NCBI RefSeq assembly: GCF_000317475.1
Contig: NC_019729.1
Span: forward strand, 5,470,501 to 5,534,500
Reading direction: 5' to 3'
Source of the DNA: Oscillatoria nigro-viridis PCC 7112
Lineage (GTDB): Bacteria > Cyanobacteriota > Cyanobacteriia > Cyanobacteriales > Microcoleaceae
Length of the DNA stretch: 64,000 bases
Shown here: in pieces, positions 25,074 through 34,645 of the stretch
Layout: each line of letters begins with the position of its first letter
Numbering within the stretch: the first letter of the stretch is position 1
Notes under the pieces: model-generated
What the model saw: the letters and a program-made list of their open reading frames with translations, nothing else
Databases searched by the model: none
What the model was told of the DNA's origin: nothing
Translations under genes and position numbers: made by a program

Positions 25074-28000
25074 ATGTTTCATGAATACCTGTATCACGAA
25101 GTAACAAACCTGCGCGAGAAACTAGCTCACCTAGAAAGAGAAACGCAGTCTCAAACCTGGTTCAAAAAGCTGCAAGCGCTGATGGGAGTTATTAGCAAAA
25201 TTCGTGAATCCCTAGACTTAGAAACAATATTCAAAATCACAGCCACCGAAGTTCGGCAACTCCTAAATGCCGATCGAGTCGCCGTCTACCGCTTCTTTCC
25301 CGAATCCGAATGGAATGAGGGCGAAGTAGTGTCCGAAGACGTACTGCCCCAATACAGCCCATCTTTGGGAACCAGAGTCCGCGACTACTGCTTCGGCGAA
25401 CAATTTGCCGCCAACTATGCCAAAGGATACGTTCAAGCAGTCGCGGACATTTACAAAGCCCGGTTGAGCCCTTGTCACCTCAAAATCCTCAAGCGGTTTC
25501 AAATCCGAGCCAACTTAGTCGTACCGCTGCTGCAAGGGAAACATTTGTGGGGATTGCTGTGCATTCACTCCTGCGGTCAACCCCGCCAGTGGCAAGAAGA
25601 CGAAATCGAATTTGCCAGACAAGTAGGCGACCATTTAGCAGTTGCCATCTACCAAGCCGAACTGCACTTGCAAACCCAGAGGCAAATAGCACAAATCGAA
25701 TCCACGCAGCAGAAACTCCGCGACAGCGAGCAAAAATATCACCAAATTCTCGATTCGATCGGCGATATGGTATTAGTCAAAGGCCCCAAATCCAAAATTG
25801 TTTGGGCAAATCAAGCATTCCGCGACTATTACGGCATGACAGAAGAAGAACTTCAAGGCATCGTAGACGCACCTTTCGCCGATCCCGACAATACTCTCCA
25901 GTACGTCAGAGATGACACCTTCGTATTTGACACCGGGCACACTCTGCAAATTTCCGCAGAACCGGTGACGCGGCACGACGGAGAAGTGCGGCTGTTCAGC
26001 ACCGTCAAAACACCGATCCGCAGCGCAGACGGCCAAATCGTCATGACTGTCGGCGTCTCCCGCGACATGACGGAACGCAAAAAAGCAGAAGAAGCGGTCA
26101 AAGCCAGCGAAACCAAATACCGCAGCCTGGTAGAAACCTCCCAAGACATGATTTGGTCGGTCGATGCTTCCGGGCGCTACACCTTCGTCAACCCAGCAGT
26201 TAAGTACATCTACGGTTACGAACCAGAAGAAATGATCGGTCGGCCCTTCTCCGACTTTGTGACACCAGAACAAAGCCAGAAAGATTTAAAAATTTTCGCC
26301 CGGTTGTTGACCGGAGAATCAATTTTCCAGTACGAAACCACCCAAATCGCCAAAGACGGCAGCATGAAACATTTAATGTTTAACGCCATCGCCCTCTACG
26401 ACGAAACCGGAAACTGCCTCGGCACGACCGGTACAGCCACCGACATTACCGATCGCAAGCGAGCAGAAGCAGCCTTACAACACGCCAACGCAGAACTAGA
26501 GCGCAGAGTAGAAGCACGCACGGCCGAACTGCGACAGACTTTTGCCGCCCTCACGGCCAGCGAAACCAGGTTCCGGACGATCGCGGCCACCATGCCCGGA
26601 GCTCTGTTCCAATTTTGCAGCAGCCAGGGAGTTTGGCGCATTGACTACATGAGCGATCGCATCTTCGATATCAGTGGCGTCACAGCATCAGAAATGATGC
26701 AAGACATGAATACATTTATTTCCCGCGTCCACCCTGAAGACTTGGAAGGCTACATCGCCTCCGTCAACGAAGCCGTAGAAAATCTCTCCATGTGGCACTA
26801 TGAAGGGCGGTTAGTCAAGCCCGACGGCGAGATTCGCTGGTGGCAGGGCGACTCGATGCCCACCTGCAGCGAGAACGGCGAAATCGTATTTTGCGGCGTA
26901 TTGTTCGACATTACCGATCGCAAAGTTGCCGAAACCGCCATCCGCGAGAGCCAGCGGCAGCTCAAAGAAGCCCAGAGACTCGCCCACGTCGGCAATTGGG
27001 AACTCGACGCAGCCACCGAAACCCTCACTTGGTCGGAAGAACTCTTCCGCATCTTCGGGCTCGAACCGGCCGCCTTTGCGCCCAACCTAGCCGAACAGGT
27101 CGCTCAGATTCATCCAGAAGATTTGGAATTGTGGCAAACTCAAGTGCAGCGGGGACTCGCAACAGGCATCCCCTTTGATTTTGACTTTCGCCTTTACCGT
27201 CCCGACGGCACCTTGCGACACGTGAACGCCGTCGGCAAAGCCGAAACCGATGTGAACGGCAAGGTGGTAAAACTGTTCGGTACGGCGATCGACATTACCG
27301 ATCGCAAAGCCGCCGAAGCAGCACTGCGGCAAGCAGCAGTCGAGTTAGAAGACAGAGTGAGCGATCGCACGGCCGAACTTTCCCAAGCAGTCACCCAATT
27401 AGAACAAGAAATTGGCGATCGCAAACAGGCAGAAGCAGCCCTGCAAGTTTCCGAGCAAAACCTGAGAACCATATTTAACAATGTCTACGATGCTATCTTG
27501 ATTCACGATTTAGAAGGAAACATTCTCGATGTGAATAATCGAATGTTAGAAATGTACGGAGTTACCCGTGACCAAGCAACAAAATTATCAATTAAAAAGG
27601 ACTATTCAACAGACGGCAATCCCATTGAAAAAATGGCAGAACTTTGGGAAAAAGTATTAGCCGGCGAAACAGGTCGCGTGGAATGGAAAGCGAGGCGTCC
27701 CAACGACGGTTCAACTTTTGATGCAGAAGTTGCCCTGTCCAAAATTAATCTCAACGGCAATCTCAGCATCATTGCCAACGTCCGAGATATTAGCGATCGC
27801 AAACAGGCAGAAGCAGAACTCCAACAGGCTCAACATTTTATGGAATCAGTGCTCAAAACCATACCCGTAGGAGTATTTTGCAAAGAAGCACAAGAGTTGC
27901 GATTTGTACTGTGGAACCCAGTCGCCCAACAGTTGCTCGGTTTCAGTGCAGCAGAAGTTATGGGCAAAAAGGACTACGACTTTTTCCCCAGAGAACAAGC

Positions 28001-29633
28001 CGACTTTTTCACCGCCAAAGACCGGGAAGCCCTCGCCAGCGGGCAAATTTTAGACATTCCCGAAGAACTGATTCAAACAAGAGAAGGCGATACTCGCATA
28101 TTTCATACGAAGAAAACCGCAATTCTCGATCGAGAAGGAAATGCCCAATATTTATTAGCAATTACCGAAGACATTACCGATCGCAAGCAGGGAGAAATTG
28201 CCTTGAGGCGATCGGAAGCCCGACTCAGACAGCAGGCCGATCGAGAAAAATTGCTCAACAACCTCACTACTCAAATCCGCAATTCCCTCGATTTCGACAG
28301 CATTATTGCTGTCGCCGTCCAAGAAATTCGGGCTTTCATGCAGATCGATCGGTGCTATTTTTCCTGGTACCGCAGCGAACAAGAAGAGGCTTTTTGGGAA
28401 ATTATTCAAGAATCTCGCAGAATAGAACTTCCCGATTTAATAGGTTCCTATAAAGCTTCTGACTTCGGCACTATAGGAGAACAGATGTTGCGTCTAGAAA
28501 CGCTGCAAATCGATGATGTAGGAGCGATCGCAGACCCTTTTTGGAGAAAGTCTCTTAACTCTCTGGGTTACCGATCTGTGTTGGCAATTCCGATGCAGGC
28601 ACTTTCGGGAATAGTGAGCGTTGTTACCTGCGCCCACTCCGCTGCCGTGCGACCCTGGAGTGAGGGCGAAGTAGAATTATTGCAAGCGGTTACAGTTCAA
28701 TTGGCGATCGCTCTCAACCAAGCCGATCTGTACGCCCAAACTCGCAATAAAGCTCTCGAATTAGAACAAACCTTGCAGAAATTAACCAGCACTCAATCGC
28801 AGTTAATTCAAAATGAAAAAATGTCTAGTCTCGGTCAACTTGTGGCAGGAGTCGCCCACGAAATCAACAACCCAGTTAACTTTATTTACGGCAACCTCAC
28901 CCACGCCAACGACTATACCCAAGACTTGCTACACCTGATCGAACTTTACCAAAATCACTATCCCGATCCAGTCCCGGAAATTCAAGAGGAAATAGACAAT
29001 ATTGAACTCGACTTTTTGATGAAAGACTTGCCAAAGTTGCTTTCTTCAATGAAAGTCGGTGCAGACAGAATTCAACAAATTGTTGCTTCTCTCCGCACAT
29101 TTTCCCGCATGGACGAAGCTGAAAAGAAAGCAGTCAACATCCACGACGGCATAGATAGCACCCTGATGATTTTGCAGCACCGGCTCAAAGCTAAACACAA
29201 TCATCCAGAAATTGAGGTGATTAAAGAATACGCTCAACTGCCCTTAGTAGAATGTTATGCCGGACAGTTAAATCAAGTATTTATGAACATCTTGAGCAAT
29301 GCTTTGGATGCTTTGGAAGAACGGGATCTGCGCCGTTCTGCTGAGGAAATGCGGCAACAGCCCAGCCACATCCGCATCCGCACTGAAATATCGCCAGCGG
29401 GCAAGGTAATTATTCGGATTGCCGACAACGGGCCGGGAATACCGGAGACTGTCGGCACTCGGCTTTTTGACCCGTTTTTTACCACTAAACCTGTGGGTAA
29501 AGGCACTGGGATGGGCTTGTCAATTAGCTATCAAATTGTTACAGACAGACACAACGGGTCGCTGAAATGCACTTCTGCGCCGGGACAGGGTACAGAATTG
29601 GCGATCGAGATTCCCCTCAAAGCTAATTGTTAA
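25074..29633 (+). CDS. Multi-sensor histidine kinase with a DXCF-type cyanobacteriochrome GAF domain
   Basis: This 1519-residue soluble kinase has an N-terminal GAF domain (about 48-195) carrying both bilin-binding signatures: DYCF (104-107, Cys106) and Cys134-His135 in LSPCHLKIL, 28 residues apart, followed by FQIRANLVVPLLQGKHLWGLL. It then has about six PAS/PAC units (about 225-1040), two of them preceded by coiled coils (RRVEARTAELRQ, DRVSDRTAELSQ), a second GAF without the Cys-His pair (about 1060-1220), the phospho-acceptor His1262 in GVAHEINNPVNFIYGNL, and the ATP-binding domain with MNILSNALDAL, ADNGPGIP and GKGTGMGLSISYQI. There is no receiver domain. It probably senses light in the blue-to-green or teal range and signals to an unlinked regulator. 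ATG 25074 follows AAAGAAAGAG. Confidence 0.92.
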   Translation: MFHEYLYHEVTNLREKLAHLERETQSQTWFKKLQALMGVISKIRESLDLETIFKITATEVRQLLNADRVAVYRFFPESEWNEGEVVSEDVLPQYSPSLGTRVRDYCFGEQFAANYAKGYVQAVADIYKARLSPCHLKILKRFQIRANLVVPLLQGKHLWGLLCIHSCGQPRQWQEDEIEFARQVGDHLAVAIYQAELHLQTQRQIAQIESTQQKLRDSEQKYHQILDSIGDMVLVKGPKSKIVWANQAFRDYYGMTEEELQGIVDAPFADPDNTLQYVRDDTFVFDTGHTLQISAEPVTRHDGEVRLFSTVKTPIRSADGQIVMTVGVSRDMTERKKAEEAVKASETKYRSLVETSQDMIWSVDASGRYTFVNPAVKYIYGYEPEEMIGRPFSDFVTPEQSQKDLKIFARLLTGESIFQYETTQIAKDGSMKHLMFNAIALYDETGNCLGTTGTATDITDRKRAEAALQHANAELERRVEARTAELRQTFAALTASETRFRTIAATMPGALFQFCSSQGVWRIDYMSDRIFDISGVTASEMMQDMNTFISRVHPEDLEGYIASVNEAVENLSMWHYEGRLVKPDGEIRWWQGDSMPTCSENGEIVFCGVLFDITDRKVAETAIRESQRQLKEAQRLAHVGNWELDAATETLTWSEELFRIFGLEPAAFAPNLAEQVAQIHPEDLELWQTQVQRGLATGIPFDFDFRLYRPDGTLRHVNAVGKAETDVNGKVVKLFGTAIDITDRKAAEAALRQAAVELEDRVSDRTAELSQAVTQLEQEIGDRKQAEAALQVSEQNLRTIFNNVYDAILIHDLEGNILDVNNRMLEMYGVTRDQATKLSIKKDYSTDGNPIEKMAELWEKVLAGETGRVEWKARRPNDGSTFDAEVALSKINLNGNLSIIANVRDISDRKQAEAELQQAQHFMESVLKTIPVGVFCKEAQELRFVLWNPVAQQLLGFSAAEVMGKKDYDFFPREQADFFTAKDREALASGQILDIPEELIQTREGDTRIFHTKKTAILDREGNAQYLLAITEDITDRKQGEIALRRSEARLRQQADREKLLNNLTTQIRNSLDFDSIIAVAVQEIRAFMQIDRCYFSWYRSEQEEAFWEIIQESRRIELPDLIGSYKASDFGTIGEQMLRLETLQIDDVGAIADPFWRKSLNSLGYRSVLAIPMQALSGIVSVVTCAHSAAVRPWSEGEVELLQAVTVQLAIALNQADLYAQTRNKALELEQTLQKLTSTQSQLIQNEKMSSLGQLVAGVAHEINNPVNFIYGNLTHANDYTQDLLHLIELYQNHYPDPVPEIQEEIDNIELDFLMKDLPKLLSSMKVGADRIQQIVASLRTFSRMDEAEKKAVNIHDGIDSTLMILQHRLKAKHNHPEIEVIKEYAQLPLVECYAGQLNQVFMNILSNALDALEERDLRRSAEEMRQQPSHIRIRTEISPAGKVIIRIADNGPGIPETVGTRLFDPFFTTKPVGKGTGMGLSISYQIVTDRHNGSLKCTSAPGQGTELAIEIPLKANC

Positions 29634-29787
29634 TGGGGAATTGGTAAGTTGTAATTGACAGTTGGCAATTGCGAAACCGTAACGGTGCCTCAGTTTGGTA
29701 ATTCTCAACCATAACAAATCCGGTAGCATAGTCCTGATAAAATCCAGTCAACAGTCAACCACGGACGGTGCAACCGGACTCGATCTA

Positions 29788-29893
29788 ATTCATCTGCGTT
29801 AATCTGTGTTAATCTGCCCTCATCTGCAGTAAAAAAAAGAAAATTTCTTCACCGCAGATGACAAGAGATTAACGCGGATTCACGCAGATGAAG
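29788..29893. repeat. Foldback repeat built of CATCTGCGTTAATC
   Basis: The left arm (TTCATCTGCGTTAATCTGTGTTAATC, from 29789) and the right arm (GATTAACGCGGATTCACGCAGATGAA, to 29892) are imperfect inverted copies of about 40 bp around an A/T-rich loop. The family is also present at 1717-1768. The gap 29634-30037 between two convergent genes contains only this and TTGGTAA/AGTCAACAGTCAAC simple repeats. Confidence 0.75.
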
Positions 29894-30037
29894 AATTCCG
29901 ATGCTAACAAATTTGATATCACCTAAAATCTAATTTTGATGCACCATTTGTTCCCTAGTGCATCAGTTTTGAGATTGTGAGTTGGTAGCAAAAATGTCTT
30001 CACCGGGTGAGGCACTATTTACCAATCTTTACGTCAC

Positions 30038-33000
30038 TCAGTCCATAATTGCTATATTACCCAGATTTATCAGCATTTCTGTCACGGCAGAACTGTCCAA
30101 AGGTTTAGAAAACCAATATCCCTGAGCTAATTCGCAGTCTATTTCTCGAAGCTGTGCTAACTGTTCGGCTGTCTCTACACCTTCGGCGATCGCATTTAAT
30201 CCCAAATTGTGAGCCAAAGTGACGATCGCCCGCACAATCTGCAAAGGCTGACCCCCGTCGTCACCGTTTTCGACAGCCCCCAAGCGCCTCACAAAAGATC
30301 GATCGATCTTCAGTGTATCCAGCGGAAAACGGTGCAAGTAACTCAAAGATGAATAGCCAGTACCGAAATCGTCGATCGACAATCGAATATTTCTACCTTT
30401 TAATTGGGCTAGCACAATATTGGCTTTCTTGACATTTTCCACGATCGCGCTTTCAGTAATCTCCAATTTTAAACAGCTCGGATCGCAGCCTGTTTCTGCT
30501 AAAATTTCATCTATTTCATCGATTAAATTCGGGAAACCTAACTGTTTAGGAGAGAGATTGACGCTCATTGTTAATTGCGAAGGATCGATAGTTGGTAATT
30601 TAAAATTCGGAATTGGTAGCTGGGAAGTTGTACTGAACGTAGCCGAAGTATTGGGGATTGGGGATTGGGAATTGGTAATAGATGAGTGGAAATCGCTAAT
30701 TGGGAATTGGTAACTGGGAATTGGTAATTTTTTACCGATTTTTTCTTCCCTGTTCCTTCTTCCCTGTCCATCATTTCCTGTATCCGTTAAATCAGTTAAA
30801 TCCTGTAGATTGTCCCTTGCCGACTTCAATCGAACTTCTTCATTCTTCCTTCTTCCAACTTCTATCTCACTTCTGCCGTCTTCCTCGGTTAACATTTTTT
30901 GCCAAATCCGTAATTGCTGACAAGCTTCCCGCAATACCCAGGCTCCCAGAGGCACGATCAAACCTGTTTCTTCAGCTACAGGGATAAAACTAGACGGCGG
31001 AACTAGACCCCGAACTGGGTGATGCCAGCGCACCAAGGCCTCAAAACCTTCGATCGCACCGCTGGCGATCGAAACAATCGGTTGGTAATGCACAATAAAG
31101 TGCGAACATTGGTCTTTGCTCTCTCCTAATTCCTCCTTGCCCAAAATAGCCAACCGCAGGTCAGTTTCTAACTGCAACAGCGACATAGTTTGGTCGTGCA
31201 TCGCCAAATTAAATACCTCGTGGCGGGCCTTACCCAAAGCTTTAGCCCGGTACATAGCAATGTCAGCATCGCGTAGGAATTCTTCCGGGTGAGTGTACGA
31301 ATTCGATTCGCCACTGGCGGTGGCTTCGCCTCGACTGAAAACAATGCCAATGCTAGCGGTGGTAAATACTTCGTGCCCTTCGAGATGAAACGGCTTCGTC
31401 AGTTCTTTTTGTATCTTTTTAGCTGCGAGGGTGGCGTCGCTGAGGCTCTGAATGTGGTCTAGCAGGATGGTGAATTCGTCTCCCCCCAGCCGGGCGACGG
31501 TATCAGAAACCCGGACGCAGGTTTGCAGTCGCTGGGCGAGGGCGATTAGCAGTTTGTCTCCTAAAACGTGTCCTAAAGAATCATTAACTACTTTGAAGCG
31601 GTCTAAATCTAGGAAAAGTAAACCAAATTTGTAATCGGGGGACTGATTGGATCGGCGGATGGCTTGTCCTAGCCTGTCGATGAACAAAACCCGGTTCGGC
31701 AAACCCGTCAGCGCATCGTGAAAAGCGCCGTGCAGCAGTTGCCGTTCTACTCGCTTGCGCTCGGTGACATCTCGGATAATAATCTGGCCGGCCGTCGAGC
31801 CTTGATAAGTAGCGGGGATGCCGGCTATTTCAACGTCTATTATTTGTCCGTCGAGTCGCATCAGTTTTTGTTCGGCAAGGTCGAGCGGCTGATTTTCTGT
31901 CTCGACTAGCCGAATGCGCTCTGTGGCTATTTCCACATAGTTTGGATGGACGAAATGCAATAGGGGAAAGCCGATGAGCGCTTCGGGAGAGCTCGCGCCG
32001 AGGAGTTTCGCACCGGCAGCATTGATGTAGGCGATTTTCCCTTGACTGTGAACGGCGATCGCTTCGGGAGATAGTTCTACTAAACGGCGATAGCGTTCTT
32101 CACTTTCTTTGAGAGATACTATCAACTCGCAGCGCTCTTTTTCAGCCTGCTGGCGTTCGACTTCCATTTGGTGAACCGCCAGAATTTTTCCAATACTTTG
32201 AGCCATCAATTCTATAATTTCTATTTCCTCGTACTTGAACTTTCTTTTCTTTATTTCAGGCGAACAAAAACTCAGCGTGCCGTAAGTTTTATTGTTAACA
32301 AATATCGGCGTTCCGATGTAAGATTCCGACTTGCAGCTCTGATAAGCAGGATGTTCGCGCATCTCAATATCTGCTCCTATATGAGAATACGCAACTGTTT
32401 TGTTAAGTTTAATGACTGCCGCGCAGTAAGTATCGCTGAGGTTCAATTCTAAGCCTCGCACGAAGTGTTCTAAATCTGTTTTAGCTGCTCGGACAATAAA
32501 AGTATCGTTGTCAACTTCACCCATGATGCCCATAGACAGTCCAAACATCAAACAGCCTGCTGTTAGATAATCGTCAACCAGTTCTTCAAAGTTTTGATAA
32601 TGATAAGTTGTAATCCGGTGCAAGTGTTTGAGATTAGCGCTAAAAGCTGCTAAAGCTTGAGAATTTAAAAATAATTCTTCTTCCGAACGCTGGCGGTCGG
32701 TAATGTCTGTTTGTACTCCAATAAAGTGGGTTAAGTGCCGCCGCGAGTTGTAAACCGGAGCGATCGACAGTTCGTGCCAAAAAGGGGTGCCGTCTTTCCG
32801 AAAGTTGCGTAATATAACTTGAGATTCTCTGCCTTCTTCAATCGCAATTCGCAATTGTTTGGCAGCGGGGCTGTCAGTGTCTGTGTCCTGCAAAAACCGG
32901 CAATTTTTCCCCATTAACTCGTCTCTGCGATAACCAGTGATCCGCTCAAAACTCGGATTGACATAAATAATCGGATTATCTGCAACGGTTGCGTCGGTGA

Positions 33001-34072
33001 TTGCAATGCCGTTGCTGCAACTTTCGATCGCCCGTTCCATCATTTGTAAGCGCTCTTGCGATATAATGCGCTCGATCGCCGCAGCTAACACGTTGGCGAT
33101 CGCTTCTACAAAATAAACGTCATCTTGACTGAAAACCCGCCCTTGGCTGGTATGAACCCCCAAAATGCCCCAGGCCGGCGAGGAGGAACTGTTTGCTGGT
33201 TCTACTTGTCCCCAGTTCCTCCCCAGTCCCCGATTGCCGGGAATAATTACAGTAACGCCGCTGACAGCCCGGTGGTTGTGCAGTAGCGGCAACTCGCTAA
33301 AGCGCGTTTCCACCCGCAAATCTTCGACGATCGTCGGTTCGCCCACTAGCAATGTGTAACCTGCTTGCGATCGGGCAGAAGCGGTAACAGTAGCGCTGCC
33401 GACGAGGCCCGGCTGCCAGCCAACCCCCGCTCGCAGCATAAAAGCATGACCGGAGGGTAACAGTTCTAACAACTGGCAATAATCAACGTCCAGAGTTTGA
33501 GCAATTAAAACCGCAGCTTTGTCCATCAGTGCTGACAAATCTGTTTCTGCCAGGGCCTGCTGCCCCAAGTAAGCGACGGCCGCTTGCTGGCGGGCCCGCG
33601 AGTGGATTGACGCGAGCAATTCCTGCTCCTTCGCGGCCGCTCGCTTCCGATCCGTAATGTCGCTGAACACCGACAGAACAGCTTTGCCCGACACCAATGT
33701 CAGATACCGCATCGATACACTTGCCCAAAACAGCGTGCCGTCAGCTTTTTTTAGCCGGACTTCTGTCTCGCGGACGTGTCCGTTGCGGGCGAGCCGCAAC
33801 AGCAATTCCTGGCGGTCTGCAGGTTTGTGGTAGAGCATTTCGGCTTTTTGGCGGTCGATCGACTTGAATCCTGTGAACCCAAAAGCCTGACGGCATAAAT
33901 CATTGCTATAAAGAATTGTGCCGTCCGCCAGACTGCTGACGATCAGGGGCATCGGCATCGAGTTGGCGATCGTCAGCAGTAATTCTTTGGTTCCTTGCAG
34001 CTCTTTGTACAAGTCTGGCTTGGAAGCCCAGCCGTGACAGTCTTCAGAGTTTTCAGGGATAAAACTTTCCAT
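30038..34072 (-). CDS. LOV/PAS-GAF-GGDEF-EAL cyclic di-GMP protein
   Basis: This 1344-residue protein is built as PAS (about 25-140), GAF (about 160-325), LOV-type PAS (about 341-455) with GKNCRFLQ, whose Cys391 is the flavin-adduct position, then NFRKDGTPFW and FIGVQTDIT; GAF (about 480-640); PAS (about 665-785); GGDEF with intact GGDEF at 863-867; and EAL with EAL at 1011-1013 and later NLSPKQL, DDFGTGYSSLSYL and E-G-V-E-T. Both the cyclase and phosphodiesterase signatures are present, so it could make and/or degrade cyclic di-GMP under blue-light control. Residues about 1062-1165 are a repeat-derived insertion within EAL, between the first helices and the TMSVNLSPKQL strand, which may weaken that activity. 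No membrane segment is seen. Confidence 0.93.
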   Translation of the reverse strand: MESFIPENSEDCHGWASKPDLYKELQGTKELLLTIANSMPMPLIVSSLADGTILYSNDLCRQAFGFTGFKSIDRQKAEMLYHKPADRQELLLRLARNGHVRETEVRLKKADGTLFWASVSMRYLTLVSGKAVLSVFSDITDRKRAAAKEQELLASIHSRARQQAAVAYLGQQALAETDLSALMDKAAVLIAQTLDVDYCQLLELLPSGHAFMLRAGVGWQPGLVGSATVTASARSQAGYTLLVGEPTIVEDLRVETRFSELPLLHNHRAVSGVTVIIPGNRGLGRNWGQVEPANSSSSPAWGILGVHTSQGRVFSQDDVYFVEAIANVLAAAIERIISQERLQMMERAIESCSNGIAITDATVADNPIIYVNPSFERITGYRRDELMGKNCRFLQDTDTDSPAAKQLRIAIEEGRESQVILRNFRKDGTPFWHELSIAPVYNSRRHLTHFIGVQTDITDRQRSEEELFLNSQALAAFSANLKHLHRITTYHYQNFEELVDDYLTAGCLMFGLSMGIMGEVDNDTFIVRAAKTDLEHFVRGLELNLSDTYCAAVIKLNKTVAYSHIGADIEMREHPAYQSCKSESYIGTPIFVNNKTYGTLSFCSPEIKKRKFKYEEIEIIELMAQSIGKILAVHQMEVERQQAEKERCELIVSLKESEERYRRLVELSPEAIAVHSQGKIAYINAAGAKLLGASSPEALIGFPLLHFVHPNYVEIATERIRLVETENQPLDLAEQKLMRLDGQIIDVEIAGIPATYQGSTAGQIIIRDVTERKRVERQLLHGAFHDALTGLPNRVLFIDRLGQAIRRSNQSPDYKFGLLFLDLDRFKVVNDSLGHVLGDKLLIALAQRLQTCVRVSDTVARLGGDEFTILLDHIQSLSDATLAAKKIQKELTKPFHLEGHEVFTTASIGIVFSRGEATASGESNSYTHPEEFLRDADIAMYRAKALGKARHEVFNLAMHDQTMSLLQLETDLRLAILGKEELGESKDQCSHFIVHYQPIVSIASGAIEGFEALVRWHHPVRGLVPPSSFIPVAEETGLIVPLGAWVLREACQQLRIWQKMLTEEDGRSEIEVGRRKNEEVRLKSARDNLQDLTDLTDTGNDGQGRRNREEKIGKKLPIPSYQFPISDFHSSITNSQSPIPNTSATFSTTSQLPIPNFKLPTIDPSQLTMSVNLSPKQLGFPNLIDEIDEILAETGCDPSCLKLEITESAIVENVKKANIVLAQLKGRNIRLSIDDFGTGYSSLSYLHRFPLDTLKIDRSFVRRLGAVENGDDGGQPLQIVRAIVTLAHNLGLNAIAEGVETAEQLAQLREIDCELAQGYWFSKPLDSSAVTEMLINLGNIAIMD
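30578..30890. repeat. In-frame block of simple and dispersed repeats inside the EAL domain
   Basis: About 310 bp of GGGAATTGGTAACT-type simple repeats (30590-30730), a TTCCCTGTTCCTTCTTCCCTG block and ATTTCCTGTATCCGTTAAATCAG. The last words recur, as reverse complement, in the nnr gene (about 56320-56365) and partly in the sensor kinase repeat at 6498. It is open in the reading frame of the host gene over about 104 codons. Confidence 0.8.
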
Positions 34073-34645
34073 TGTTTAATCGATCCATTAGCAAGACAAC
34101 TTTTTTTTAACTTGTGGTAAATGACGATTTCAGATGCAGAGCATTGGCAACAACCGAAGACTTAATTTCATTTGTCAATCAGTAAGATTACTCAAAAAAA
34201 CTGCTTTTCTAGGAGTAGAAAATTCGCGATTTGGGAGCGGGTCGGCATCAATATGGCGCTCGGCATGATTTCTCGATCGCGCCAATCTGAGTTTTGTACC
34301 GACAATCCGAGTATATTCTGAGCATAATTGCTTATTGACAAATGCTTCCCTAGCTTTAGTTGTCAGGGATGGATGCAGAGGACGATCGACAGTACCCCAC
34401 AACACATTAATCTTAACCACAACAATGCAACTGAATGCCTCGAAACTGCTGGGCTGGAGTTTGATATTTGGCACTCCCGGTGGAGAACACATCTGCCTTT
34501 GGTATGACAATCTACTGTTTTTAAAGTTGCGTTAAGTTTTTATGTATAGCGAGGTACTTTGCCCAATGTGCAGCGGAAGCTCCTAATCTAAAAAGTAAAG
34601 TCACCTACAAACAACCACCGAATACTATCCGAGGAGAGAGGAGAA
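34073..34645. other. Intergenic region upstream of acnB, no gene seen
   Basis: 573 bp between the divergent LOV-GGDEF-EAL gene and acnB. Frames here are short and lack family resemblance or ribosome sites. It must contain both promoters. The only strong signal is the purine-rich GAGGAGAGAGGAG just before acnB. I see no RNA gene or known repeat. Confidence 0.5.
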
